From Actinomycetota bacterium (GTDB lineage Bacteria > Actinomycetota > Acidimicrobiia > Acidimicrobiales > Ilumatobacteraceae): a stretch of DNA of 64,000 nucleotides. The position numbers and the translations under genes are program-made. Of the stretch, positions 47,908-55,615 are shown one piece after another; positions within the stretch are counted from its first letter, which is position 1, and each line of letters opens with the position of its first letter. The notes beneath the pieces were generated by a model, which saw nothing but the letters and a program-made list of their open reading frames with translations, was not told where the DNA came from and did no database searches. The stretch is taken from assembly GCA_016871295.1 (NCBI GenBank), contig VFZD01000002.1:19950-83949 (forward strand). Direction: 5' to 3'.

Positions 47908-48210
47908 TCACGCCGATGCGATCTTCACATAGACGAGCCGGATGTTCTTCAGGGCGTCTTTGAATGTTTCGTGTTGATCGCCCAGACGATCACCCAACCC
48001 GTCGACGATCGCGGCCAAAGCATCGATCGCCAACCGTGCTTCTTCGAGTCGGGGCGGGTTCGAGCCGAGATGAATTGCCGCCAATTCGTAAAGACCAACG
48101 ACGTGATTGGCGATGACGATTCGCGCCGGTGTCTCGGCCAGGCGGGCGCGCGCCTCGGCGAAGGCCTTTTCCTGTTCTGGTGAGGGATTCTCGCTCATTT
48201 GCGCTACCAT
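47908..48210 (-). CDS. DUF1844 domain-containing protein
   Basis: The 100-residue helical, acidic protein has the DUF1844 pattern ANHVVGLYELAAIHL and ARLAIDALAAIVDGLGDRLG. Function is unknown. It is divergent from infC, its usual neighbour in actinobacteria as far as I recall, and one of only two minus-strand genes here. A start four codons later (MSENPSPEQ, 48198) is likely if the CATAAT overlapping the first ATG is its -10 element. Confidence 0.82.
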   Translation of the reverse strand: MVAQMSENPSPEQEKAFAEARARLAETPARIVIANHVVGLYELAAIHLGSNPPRLEEARLAIDALAAIVDGLGDRLGDQHETFKDALKNIRLVYVKIASA

Positions 48211-48261
48211 TATGCCCCAAGCAGTCGCGCGAAGTTTTCGTCGCGACCGCGCAGCAAAAGT

Positions 48262-48275
48262 GGAAACTAGTTTCC
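48262..48275. repeat. Perfect 14-bp palindrome between divergent genes
   Basis: GGAAACTAGTTTCC reads the same on both strands. It lies between the DUF1844 start and the infC leader. Its position suits an operator, but no regulator is suggested by the sequence. Confidence 0.55.
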
Positions 48276-48430
48276 CACCTAGCCACGAAATTTACGAAGT
48301 TCGAAAGCCGAGCCGAGTAGTTGAGTGCGATCAGGTCGAGCTGTTTGCAGTGGCGTGGCCACGGCCGGCTTCGACCCGAGCCCAACGCCCGATTCGACCT
48401 CCGTATTTCGGTTCATATCCAAATCAATAG

Positions 48431-48436
48431 AGGAGG
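48431..48436 (+). promoter_or_regulatory. Consensus Shine-Dalgarno upstream of infC, aimed at a mini-ORF
   Basis: AGGAGG ends 29 nt before the best infC start but only 9 nt before a TTG that opens a seven-codon frame. CCTCC at 48398-48402 could pair with it. Confidence 0.55.
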
Positions 48437-48445
48437 CACAGCCGC

Positions 48446-48469
48446 TTGTTAAGCAGTGACCAGTCATAG
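48446..48469 (+). CDS. Possible leader peptide of infC (7 codons)
   Basis: TTG LSSDQS-type frame: TTG then codons for LSSDQS, ending TAG at 48467-48469. The only support is its spacing from a perfect Shine-Dalgarno and the overlap of its stop with the candidate infC start ATA (48466), in the manner of ATGA overlaps. No homology claim is possible. Confidence 0.25.
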   Translation: MLSSDQS

Positions 48470-49122
48470 CAACGCCAATCAATGAACCTCGTTACAACGA
48501 GAAGATTCGAGCCCGAGAGGTTCGTCTCGTCGATTCGGACGGTTCACAAGTTGGAGTAGTCAGCATCGAAGAAGCACTCGAGCGGTCACGCAAGGCCGAT
48601 CTAGATCTCGTCGAAGTCGCCCCGCTAGCCGAACCACCCGTTTGTCGCATCATGGACTTCGGCAAGTTCCGTTACGAGGAGGCCCAGAGGCTCAAAGAGT
48701 CTCGAAAGAAGACGGTGCAGATCACGATGAAGGAGGTCAAGTTCAAACCGAAGATTGCCAAAGGAGACTTCAATACGAAAGTTCGCCGAATGCTCGAGTT
48801 TCTCAACGAGGGGCACAAGGTCAAAGTCACCTTGCAATTCAGGGGTCGTGAAATGGCCCACCCCGAATTGGGTTCGAAGATTCTCGACGCCGTGATCGAG
48901 CAACTCGGTCCGATCGCCAAAATCGACACCTCGGCGAGGCTCGAGGGTCGGAGCATGACGATGGTTTTGTCGCCCGACAAAAAGGCTGCGAAACGATCCG
49001 CGTCCCAAAAACCCGCGGTGGCAAAACCCGCGGTGGCAAAACCCGCAACACAGAATTCAACCGAAACGGAGAGCAGCAATGCCAAAGATGAAAACATCGA
49101 AGACAGCAAAAAAGCGGTTTAG
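48466..49122 (+). CDS. infC: Translation initiation factor IF-3, non-AUG start
   Basis: IF-3 controls start-codon choice on the 30S subunit. No ATG, GTG or TTG fits the conserved N-terminus: the frame encodes [20 protein letters not shown] from 48478 and is closed by TGA at 48457. ATA 48466, ACG 48472 and ATC 48478 are the candidates; I give 48466, which yields 218 residues. Rare infC start codons are known to serve IF-3 autoregulation. Core motifs RRxx-type [10 protein letters not shown], linker, and C-domain [17 protein letters not shown] are clear. The tail holds KPAVA repeats and overlaps rpmI by 44 bases. Confidence 0.88.
   Translation: MATPINEPRYNEKIRAREVRLVDSDGSQVGVVSIEEALERSRKADLDLVEVAPLAEPPVCRIMDFGKFRYEEAQRLKESRKKTVQITMKEVKFKPKIAKGDFNTKVRRMLEFLNEGHKVKVTLQFRGREMAHPELGSKILDAVIEQLGPIAKIDTSARLEGRSMTMVLSPDKKAAKRSASQKPAVAKPAVAKPATQNSTETESSNAKDENIEDSKKAV
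49009..49047 (+). repeat. 15-bp tandem repeat in the infC tail
   Basis: About 2.6 copies of AAACCCGCGGTGGCA encode [14 protein letters not shown] near the IF-3 C-terminus, in a disordered basic/Ala-rich tail. Copy number could vary between strains. Confidence 0.8.
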
Positions 49123-49276
49123 AAAGACGGGTACCGGAAAGCTTCGTCGTCAACAGTCGATGCGTCAGCACTTGTTCGAACACAAATCGAGCGAGCGCAC
49201 GCGCCGTCTCGACGGAACGGTGAACGTGCACAAGGGCGACGTCAAAAACATCAAACGACTGCTGGCCGAGCGCTGA
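49079..49276 (+). CDS. rpmI: 50S ribosomal protein L35
   Basis: 65-residue L35 with [20 protein letters not shown] at the N-terminus. It starts inside the infC 3' end, with GGAGAG (49068-49073) 5 nt upstream. The order infC-rpmI-rplT is conserved in bacteria. Confidence 0.96.
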   Translation: MPKMKTSKTAKKRFRKTGTGKLRRQQSMRQHLFEHKSSERTRRLDGTVNVHKGDVKNIKRLLAER

Positions 49277-49324
49277 GTCGAATAGAGAGAACTACTCAAA
49301 CAGTCTCAGAGAAGGGAGACCGAA

Positions 49325-49681
49325 ATGGCAAGAGTCAAGCGCGGTGTTCACGCCCGCAAGAAACACAGGGCGATTCTCGAAAAGGCAAAGGGCTATTACG
49401 GCGATCGAAGTCGCACGTTCAGATCGGCCAACGAACAGGTATTGCACTCGGGGCAATACGCGTTTCGTGACCGTCGCGCGAAGAAAGGCGAGTTCCGTAG
49501 TTTGTGGATCCAGCGGATCAACGCAGGTTGTCGCATGAACGACATGAGTTACAGCCGGTTCATCGACGGTTTGTCGAAGGCCGGTGTGGTCGTCGATCGC
49601 AAGATCCTCGCCGACCTCGCAGTCAACGACAAGAAGGCCTTTGCAAAACTAGTCGAGACCGCAAAGGGTGCTCTCGTCTGA
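49325..49681 (+). CDS. rplT: 50S ribosomal protein L20
   Basis: 118-residue L20, beginning [21 protein letters not shown]20 is an early assembly protein of the large subunit and in several bacteria represses its own operon by binding the leader. A Shine-Dalgarno AAGGGAG precedes the ATG. The 48-base gap after rpmI shows no strong structure. Confidence 0.96.
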   Translation: MARVKRGVHARKKHRAILEKAKGYYGDRSRTFRSANEQVLHSGQYAFRDRRAKKGEFRSLWIQRINAGCRMNDMSYSRFIDGLSKAGVVVDRKILADLAVNDKKAFAKLVETAKGALV

Positions 49682-49683
49682 TT

Positions 49684-50445
49684 TTGGCGCCACTCGCATT
49701 CACGAGCAATCGGGTTCAGCGACTACGCAAACTTGTCAACGAAAAGTCCGAGCGAATTCGCGAAAACGCGTTCGTTGTCGAGGGTCAAACGTTGATTCGC
49801 GACGCCGTTCGCGCGGGTTGCGTCGTTGAGTCGCAATTCATCGCTCCGGGCGCGAGAGCGGTCCCTGCGACTTCGGGCGAGGTCTATGAACTGGCGCAAG
49901 GCGTGCTCGAGCGCGTGGCTTCGACTTCGAGCCCTCAACCGGTCGTCGCGATCGTGAAAAAGCCGACACGAACGCAATCAGAAATCAGTGCGCAAAGAGA
50001 TGCTTGGGTCGTGGTTGCTGATCGCGTTGCTGACCCCGGAAACCTCGGCACCATCTTGCGATCGGCTGAAGCGGCCGGCGCCAGCGCGGTGTTTTTGACC
50101 CCGGGTTCAGCCGAGGCGTACGCACCCAAGGTCGTCAGGGCGTCGGCGGGGGCGATCTTCAACATCCCGGTTTACGAGTCGGCAAACCTCCGAGATATTC
50201 GAAATCTGGGTTTCCAAATTTGGGGCACCTCGAGCCATGCAGATCAAAACTCCGTCGATTATCGAGACGCCGATCTGTCTGGTCGGGTGGCGATCGTGCT
50301 TGGCAATGAGGCGCATGGTCTCGCATCGACCGAGGAATTCGACGGTTGGCTGACGATAAGTCACTCAGGTCGGGGAGAAAGTCTGAATGTCGCAATGGCC
50401 GCGACGCTGTTGTGCTTTGAATTGAAGCGACAGCGCGAAAATTAG
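49684..50445 (+). CDS. TrmH/SpoU family RNA 2'-O-methyltransferase
   Basis: SPOUT-fold methyltransferase, 253 residues, likely acting on rRNA (TsnR/RlmB-like) or tRNA. Motif 1 is DPGNLGTILRSAEAAGA, motif 2 IVLGNEAHGL, motif 3 SHSGRGESLNVAMAATLL. An N-terminal SpoU substrate-binding domain covers about residues 1-90. TTG 49684, two bases after the rplT stop, is the first start that reaches the family N-terminus (LAFTSNRVQRLRKL); upstream frame lies in rplT. The exact target nucleotide cannot be read from sequence. Confidence 0.88.
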   Translation: MAPLAFTSNRVQRLRKLVNEKSERIRENAFVVEGQTLIRDAVRAGCVVESQFIAPGARAVPATSGEVYELAQGVLERVASTSSPQPVVAIVKKPTRTQSEISAQRDAWVVVADRVADPGNLGTILRSAEAAGASAVFLTPGSAEAYAPKVVRASAGAIFNIPVYESANLRDIRNLGFQIWGTSSHADQNSVDYRDADLSGRVAIVLGNEAHGLASTEEFDGWLTISHSGRGESLNVAMAATLLCFELKRQREN

Positions 50446-50469
50446 CATCACCCCAAACCGACAGACGGC

Positions 50470-50475
50470 TAAAGT
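50470..50475 (+). promoter_or_regulatory. -10 element of pheST (leaderless type)
   Basis: TAAAGT lies 8 nt before the pheS ATG at 50484. GAGG is present but only 4 nt from the ATG, too close to act as a good ribosome binding site. Confidence 0.4.
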
Positions 50476-50483
50476 TGAGGACG

Positions 50484-51512
50484 ATGTCTGAAAACAGCCC
50501 TGTCGACGCGATGAGACGGGCGATCGACACGGCGCGAGAAGGCGCGTTGGCCAAGATCATGGCGGCACAAGACTCTGCTTCACTGCGCGATTTGGGCATT
50601 GAACTCAGCAGGAAAACCAGCGGTCTGGTCGCTTTGAAGGGCGAGATGGGCAAGTTGTCCTCGACCGCCGACAAACGCGCGGTCGGTCAATACTTGAACA
50701 ACGCCACGACCGAGATCGCCGCGGCATTGGCGGCTCGCACCACCGAATTTGCCGATCAAGAGTTGCTGAGGCGTGTCGAAAACGAGCGCATCGACCTGAG
50801 CGAGCTTTTGACGACTCGCCGCCGCGGACACAGCCATATCGTCACTCAGGCGACCCAACGACTCGAAGATGTCTTTGTTGGTCTGGGTTTTCAGGTCGCC
50901 GAGGGTCCCGAGGTTGAAACCGACTTTTACAATTTTGAGGCGCTCAACATGCCCAGGTCGCACCCTTCGCGGTCAGAGTTCGACACGATGTTTCTTGAAT
51001 TCGGCGAGCCGGGCTCGACATTGTTGCGCACCCACATGTCACCCGTTCAGATTCGCGTGATGAAAACATGGAAGCCACCGATTTACGCGATCATGCCGGG
51101 GCGGGCGTTCAGGCGCGACACACCAGACGCCACGCACATGCCGGTGTTTCACCAAATCGAAGGGCTCGTCGTAGACCGCGGCATCACCTTCGCCCATTTG
51201 GCGGGCACAATCGAGGCGTTCACCAAGGCGTTCTTCGACAGCGAATTCACCAGCCGACTTCGACCCTCATACTTTCCGTTCACTGAACCGAGCGCCGAGT
51301 TCGACATTCGCACGCCCGACGGTGATTGGATCGAACTCGGTGGTTGCGGGATGGTGCACCCCAATGTCCTGATCAGCGGTGGCATCGACCCCGAAGAATT
51401 CAGCGGCTTTGCATTTGGTTTCGGCATCGATCGAATGGCAAAAGAGCGACACAAGGTCGACGACATTCGCGAGATGTACACCAACGATTTGCGCTTCTTG
51501 AGGCAGTTCTGA
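50484..51512 (+). CDS. pheS: Phenylalanyl-tRNA synthetase alpha subunit
   Basis: Catalytic subunit of the (alpha-beta)2 PheRS, 342 residues. A coiled-coil N-terminus (about 1-90) would contact tRNA. Class II motifs are visible: GPEVETDFYNFEALNMPRSHPSR, LLRTHMSPVQIR, FRRDTPDATHMPVFHQIEG and the C-terminal GFAFGFGIDRMA. TTG 50475 is three codons upstream, but ATG 50484 is the usual start. It overlaps pheT (TGATG). Confidence 0.96.
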   Translation: MSENSPVDAMRRAIDTAREGALAKIMAAQDSASLRDLGIELSRKTSGLVALKGEMGKLSSTADKRAVGQYLNNATTEIAAALAARTTEFADQELLRRVENERIDLSELLTTRRRGHSHIVTQATQRLEDVFVGLGFQVAEGPEVETDFYNFEALNMPRSHPSRSEFDTMFLEFGEPGSTLLRTHMSPVQIRVMKTWKPPIYAIMPGRAFRRDTPDATHMPVFHQIEGLVVDRGITFAHLAGTIEAFTKAFFDSEFTSRLRPSYFPFTEPSAEFDIRTPDGDWIELGGCGMVHPNVLISGGIDPEEFSGFAFGFGIDRMAKERHKVDDIREMYTNDLRFLRQF

Positions 51513-53887
51513 TGAAGATCTTGAATTCATGGCTGAATGAATTCGGCCCGTTCGGCACCGACATCGAAAAAATTTCCGGGGCAATGACGAGTTTGGGTTT
51601 GACCGTGGAGAGCATCGAGACGATTGGTCGGTCGGTGAAGGGTGTCGTCGTCGCCAAGGTCTTGCGCACCGAGCGCCATCCCGACGCGGCGAAGGTGCAT
51701 CGCGTCTTTGTCGATGCGGGTGACGGCGCCGAGTTGCACATCTGGTGCGGCGCGTTCAACATCAAGGCGGGCGACCTGGTTCCGTTGGCGACTTTGGGCA
51801 CGACGATGCCAGACGGCAGAGTCATCACGGCGCGCGGAATATTTGGCATCGAGAGCCACGGCATGCTGTGTTCGGGCACCGAACTTGGTCTCAGCACCGA
51901 TTCGGACGGCATATTGATTTTGCCGACCGGTCTCAAGTTGGGTCTCGATGTGTTCGCCGCCCTGAAAATCAAGCGCGATTCGCTCTTCAGTTTGGATGTG
52001 ACGCGCAATCGCCCCGACTGCAACGGCTACTTGGGCGTCGCCCGAGATCTCGGCGCGCACCTGGGGATCAAGATTGTCGCCCCACCCGGCGACGACGCTA
52101 AACGGGGCCCGAAAAGATCGTTGAAGGTGGCGATCGTCGACAAAAAGAAATGTTCGCGTTACAACGCGACCGTAATCTCCGGAGTTGAAGTCAAAAGTTC
52201 TCCCGATTGGATCGCCCGACGATTGACCAATTGCGGCATGCGACCAATCAACAATGTCGTCGACGCCTCGAATCTCGTGATGCTCGAGTTGAACCAACCG
52301 ACTCATGCCTTTGACGCCACCACGGTGAACGGGGGTTTTCGCATTCGGTGCGCGCGCAAGGGCGAAACCTTGACGACGCTCGACGGACAACAACGAGAAT
52401 TCGAGGCAACCGACCTTTTGATTTGCGATGGCAAAGATCAAGCGATCGCGATTGCCGGCGTGATGGGCGGAGCCGCCACCGAAATCAACGCCGCGACGAG
52501 CGTCGTCGCGCTTGAAACGGCGTGGTTCGAGTCGGCGGGCGTGGCGCGCACGGCGGCCCGTCTGGGTCTTCGCTCCGAAGCGTCGATGCGATTCGAAAGG
52601 GGTGTCGACCCGCACGGCATCGACCATGCAGTCGCGCGATTCGCCAAGATATTGCGCGAATCTTGCCCCAATCTGGTGGTCCACGCCGGGGCGACCGACA
52701 TCAAGGAGAAACATCTTCCGGCAAGACAACGTCCCGTCAACCTGCGGCTGGGGCAAGTGAATCGACTGCTGGGCACGAGCCTTTCGGCCAGGGCGGTCGC
52801 AAATCTGCTCGGAAAAGTCGGTTTCATCGCCAAGTCTGTCACTACGACAAAGCAACCGGTCTTGAAGATCGCCGTTCCATCTTGGCGACCGGACTGTGAG
52901 TCTGAAATCGACCTGGTTGAAGAGGTGGCCCGTTACTATGGCTATGAAAACCTCGGCAAACTCGTGCCCCAGTCGACGATCCACGGCCGCCTTTCGGTTT
53001 TGCAGCAGCGACGCCGCGAACTTCGTGAGTTGATCTGCAGCCTCGGGCTGAGCGAGGCGATGCCCAACCCTTTTTTGGCCCCCGGCGACTTGGCTCGCGC
53101 CGGCGTCTCCGAAAGCAACTCGATTCGCCTCGCCAATCCGCTCGTGTTCGAAGAAAGCGTGTTGAGAACTTCTTTGCGCCCTGGTCTGTTGAAGGCGATC
53201 AAATACAACATCTCGCACCGTGCCGAGCACATTTTGCTCTTCGAACTCGGCCATGTCTATCCTTCCGGCGAACAGCCCTCGACCGATGATTTGCCCGATG
53301 AATACGAATCGGTTTGCCTCGTGGCCGTTGGTGAGTCGAGCCGCCTGGCGCTCGACTGGTGGAGCCAGATTTCGGCGGTGATGAATTTCGGCGCACAACT
53401 CGACCAATCGACGATCGAACCAGGTTTTCATCCGGCGCGTAGCGCGACCCTGCGTCGCGGGCGTCAGGTGATCGGGTTCGTCGGGGAGCTTGATCCGCGA
53501 GTGTTGGCGAAACACGAAATCAACACGGCCGTGGCTTGCCTCGAACTTGATCTCTCCGCGCTTTTGGCCGCGCCGCCGACTGTGGTCACCGCAAAGCCGG
53601 TAAGTCGTTTTCCGCGCAGCGACTTTGATTTGGCGTTTGTCGTTCCCAACTCCCGGAGTGCGGCGACGATCATCAAGGCTCTGCGCCAAAGCGCCGGCGA
53701 CGAACTGGTCGACCTGGAACTATTCGACGTTTATCGCGGCCCTGGCGTGAGCGACGACAGTCGCAGTCTGACATTCAGGCTGAGTCTGCAAGCCATCGAT
53801 CGCACGCTCACCGATGCCGAAGTCACCGCCACGCGTCGGCGCTGCCTCGACGCCGCAGCAAAACTCGGTGCCCACCTGCGCCAATAG
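51512..53887 (+). CDS. pheT: Phenylalanyl-tRNA synthetase beta subunit
   Basis: 791 residues with the full domain set: tRNA-binding OB domain at about 40-150 (HPDAAKVHRVFVDAG), B3/B4 editing domain with CGMRPINNVVDASNLVMLEL and QPTHAFD, B5 with WRPDCESEIDLVEEVARYYGY, catalytic-like core and C-terminal FDX-ACB domain (SRFPRSDFDLAFVV). It recognises tRNA-Phe and edits Tyr mischarging. ATG 51512 in the pheS stop is the family start. Confidence 0.96.
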   Translation: MKILNSWLNEFGPFGTDIEKISGAMTSLGLTVESIETIGRSVKGVVVAKVLRTERHPDAAKVHRVFVDAGDGAELHIWCGAFNIKAGDLVPLATLGTTMPDGRVITARGIFGIESHGMLCSGTELGLSTDSDGILILPTGLKLGLDVFAALKIKRDSLFSLDVTRNRPDCNGYLGVARDLGAHLGIKIVAPPGDDAKRGPKRSLKVAIVDKKKCSRYNATVISGVEVKSSPDWIARRLTNCGMRPINNVVDASNLVMLELNQPTHAFDATTVNGGFRIRCARKGETLTTLDGQQREFEATDLLICDGKDQAIAIAGVMGGAATEINAATSVVALETAWFESAGVARTAARLGLRSEASMRFERGVDPHGIDHAVARFAKILRESCPNLVVHAGATDIKEKHLPARQRPVNLRLGQVNRLLGTSLSARAVANLLGKVGFIAKSVTTTKQPVLKIAVPSWRPDCESEIDLVEEVARYYGYENLGKLVPQSTIHGRLSVLQQRRRELRELICSLGLSEAMPNPFLAPGDLARAGVSESNSIRLANPLVFEESVLRTSLRPGLLKAIKYNISHRAEHILLFELGHVYPSGEQPSTDDLPDEYESVCLVAVGESSRLALDWWSQISAVMNFGAQLDQSTIEPGFHPARSATLRRGRQVIGFVGELDPRVLAKHEINTAVACLELDLSALLAAPPTVVTAKPVSRFPRSDFDLAFVVPNSRSAATIIKALRQSAGDELVDLELFDVYRGPGVSDDSRSLTFRLSLQAIDRTLTDAEVTATRRRCLDAAAKLGAHLRQ

Positions 53888-53944
53888 CGGAGCCAAATTT
53901 CGAGTCCGATTGGGCCAGGATTTGCCGACAACAACCTTGCTTAC

Positions 53945-53952
53945 GGGAGAGG
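53945..53952 (+). promoter_or_regulatory. Shine-Dalgarno deciding the tag start
   Basis: GGGAGAGG lies 5 nt before TTG 53958 and selects that codon over upstream in-frame positions inside pheT. Confidence 0.65.
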
Positions 53953-53957
53953 ACAAC

Positions 53958-54563
53958 TTGGTTCGATGCGGTTGGTGCGGCGACGACCCCGAATATGTTC
54001 GCTACCACGACTCTGAATGGGGCAGGCCGGTGGTCGCAGATCAATTGTTGTTCGAAAAGATTTGCCTCGAGGGCTTTCAATCGGGGCTCAGTTGGCTCAC
54101 AATTTTGCGCAAGCGAGCGGCATTCAGGCGCGCATTCGAAAATTTCGATCCGGTTCGAGTCGCCGAATTCGACTCGAAAGACGTCGATCGCCTGATGCAA
54201 GACGCCGGTATCGTGCGCCACCGCGGCAAGATCGAGGCTGTGATTCAAAACGCTCGGTCGACCCTTGTCGTCCAGTCGAAACTCGGATCGCTGCGCGGTT
54301 TGGTCTGGTCGTTTTGCGATGAGATCAAGTTGGGTGGTGGTTGGTCGGCACCGCAACGGACAACCGATATCAAGGCTCGCACCCCGCAGTCCGAAGCGTT
54401 GTCAAAGGCTTTGCGTGGTTTCGGCTTCAAGTTCGTGGGGCCGACCACCATGTATGCGGCGATGCAGTCTTTGGGCCTTGTCAACGATCACTTCGAGGGC
54501 TGCCACGTTCGCCAAGATTGCCAAAATGAGCGTGAAATCGCCCTAACGAAAATGCGTGCATAA
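53958..54563 (+). CDS. tag: DNA-3-methyladenine glycosylase I
   Basis: Removes 3-methyladenine from alkylated DNA. The N-terminus RCGWCGDDPEYVRYHDSEWG, the core CLEGFQSGLSWLTILRKR, DAGIVRHRGKI and the end GLVNDHFEGC match E. coli Tag throughout. Zinc ligands are expected at Cys of RCGW, His of YHD, His of NDH and Cys of EGC, all present. TTG 53958 gives 201 residues and has a strong Shine-Dalgarno. Its stop lies inside the first ARG box of argC. Confidence 0.93.
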   Translation: MVRCGWCGDDPEYVRYHDSEWGRPVVADQLLFEKICLEGFQSGLSWLTILRKRAAFRRAFENFDPVRVAEFDSKDVDRLMQDAGIVRHRGKIEAVIQNARSTLVVQSKLGSLRGLVWSFCDEIKLGGGWSAPQRTTDIKARTPQSEALSKALRGFGFKFVGPTTMYAAMQSLGLVNDHFEGCHVRQDCQNEREIALTKMRA

Positions 54564-54570
54564 ATATGCA
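54557..54570. promoter_or_regulatory. ARG box 1 (ArgR operator)
   Basis: TGCATAAATATGCA is a perfect inverted repeat (TGCATA-AA-TATGCA) of the actinobacterial ARG box type. It overlaps the tag stop codon and lies just upstream of the argC -10 element. Confidence 0.75.
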
Positions 54571-54576
54571 ATAGGC

Positions 54577-54590
54577 TGTATAATCATACA
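54577..54590. promoter_or_regulatory. ARG box 2 (ArgR operator)
   Basis: TGTATAATCATACA is a perfect inverted repeat (TGTAT-AATC-ATACA) whose centre is 20 bp from that of box 1, the tandem spacing used by ArgR hexamers. It contains the whole -10 element. Confidence 0.7.
54579..54584 (+). promoter_or_regulatory. Perfect TATAAT -10 element of the arg operon (leaderless type)
   Basis: TATAAT ends 8 nt before the argC ATG at 54593, with no Shine-Dalgarno. It lies within ARG box 2, so ArgR binding should exclude RNA polymerase. Confidence 0.75.
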
Positions 54591-54592
54591 TC

Positions 54593-55615
54593 ATGTTTGA
54601 TATAGGCATTTTGGGGGCATCCGGCTACGTCGGGGCAGAGCTGCTGCGGTTGTGCGCCGCGCACCCCGAGTTTGAAGTTTCGTACGCCACCGGCGACTCG
54701 CAGGCCGGCACCCTCGCATCGACCCTTTATCCGAGCTTGACGACCGCCTATCCGAACTTGGTCCTGGACGAATTCGTCCTCGAAAAAGCCCTCAAGTGCG
54801 ACGTCGTATTTTTGGCCCTGCCACACGAGGCGAGTCTGCAGTTGGTGCCCCGGCTAGTCGACAAAGTTCGTCTGGTCGTCGACTGCAGCGCGGCATTTCG
54901 TCTCAAAGATGCCTCGCTGTATCCGAAGTGGTACGGGTTCGAGCACAACCAGCCAGCCGAGCTCGAGAAAGCCGTCTACGGTTTGCCCGAGTTGTATCGC
55001 CAAGAGTTGGTCGGCGCAAAGTTGATCGCTGTACCCGGTTGTTATGTCACCGCGGCGAGCCTCGCCTTGGCGCCATTGGTGATGGCCAAAGTCGTTTCAA
55101 CATCGGGGATCATCGTCGACGCCGCGTCGGGCGTCTCGGGGGCGGGTCGAGCCCTGAAGAACGGCAATTCGTTTTGCGCGGTCGACGAGGACTTCACGGC
55201 CTACGGCTTGCTCGACCACCGACACACACCGGAAATTGAACAGGTGACGGGCGCACAGATCCTGTTCACCCCGCACCTCGCGCCGATGAATCGTGGCATT
55301 CTCGCGACTTGCTATGCGCGTCCCGTCAACCCCTCGACCACGACGACCGCCTCGGTGCTCGCCGCATTGAGTCGTGCCTACAGATCTGAACCATTCGTCG
55401 CCGTTCGACCGACTTCGCCTTCGACCAAAGCCACGCTGGGCTCGAACTCGGCTCTTTTGTCGGCGCGATACGACGAACGCACGGGCTATGTCGTCATTCT
55501 GTCGGCGATCGACAATCTGACAAAAGGCGCGGCAGGCGGCGCCGTACAGGCGGCAAATGTGGCTCTGCAGATCGACGAGTCCCATGGCTTGACCAAGGTT
55601 GGTCTGTTTCCATGA
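54593..55615 (+). CDS. argC: N-acetyl-gamma-glutamyl-phosphate reductase
   Basis: NADPH-dependent third step of arginine synthesis. The 340-residue protein has the nucleotide loop GILGASGYVGAELLRL and the catalytic Cys in VPGCYVTAASLAL. HLAPMNRGIL and the end TKGAAGGAVQAANV are also typical. argB overlaps it directly, with no argJ between them. Confidence 0.96.
   Translation: MFDIGILGASGYVGAELLRLCAAHPEFEVSYATGDSQAGTLASTLYPSLTTAYPNLVLDEFVLEKALKCDVVFLALPHEASLQLVPRLVDKVRLVVDCSAAFRLKDASLYPKWYGFEHNQPAELEKAVYGLPELYRQELVGAKLIAVPGCYVTAASLALAPLVMAKVVSTSGIIVDAASGVSGAGRALKNGNSFCAVDEDFTAYGLLDHRHTPEIEQVTGAQILFTPHLAPMNRGILATCYARPVNPSTTTTASVLAALSRAYRSEPFVAVRPTSPSTKATLGSNSALLSARYDERTGYVVILSAIDNLTKGAAGGAVQAANVALQIDESHGLTKVGLFP

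Larger units (their letters stand above)
48211..48465 (+). other. Intergenic/leader region between DUF1844 gene and infC
   Basis: This 255-base stretch has no convincing long gene. It holds a perfect 14-bp palindrome (48262-48275), a palindromic core CGTGGCCACG (48354-48363) framed by GGTCGA/TCGACC arms, an anti-Shine-Dalgarno CCTCC (48398-48402), a strong AGGAGG (48431-48436) and the beginning of a seven-codon reading frame. It is a likely regulatory leader for the IF-3/L35/L20 operon. Confidence 0.5.

Noticed and set aside
51527..53689. Minus-strand open frame of 720 codons opposite pheT
   Set aside because: The longest shadow frame in the window; PheT has its complete domain set in the other direction.
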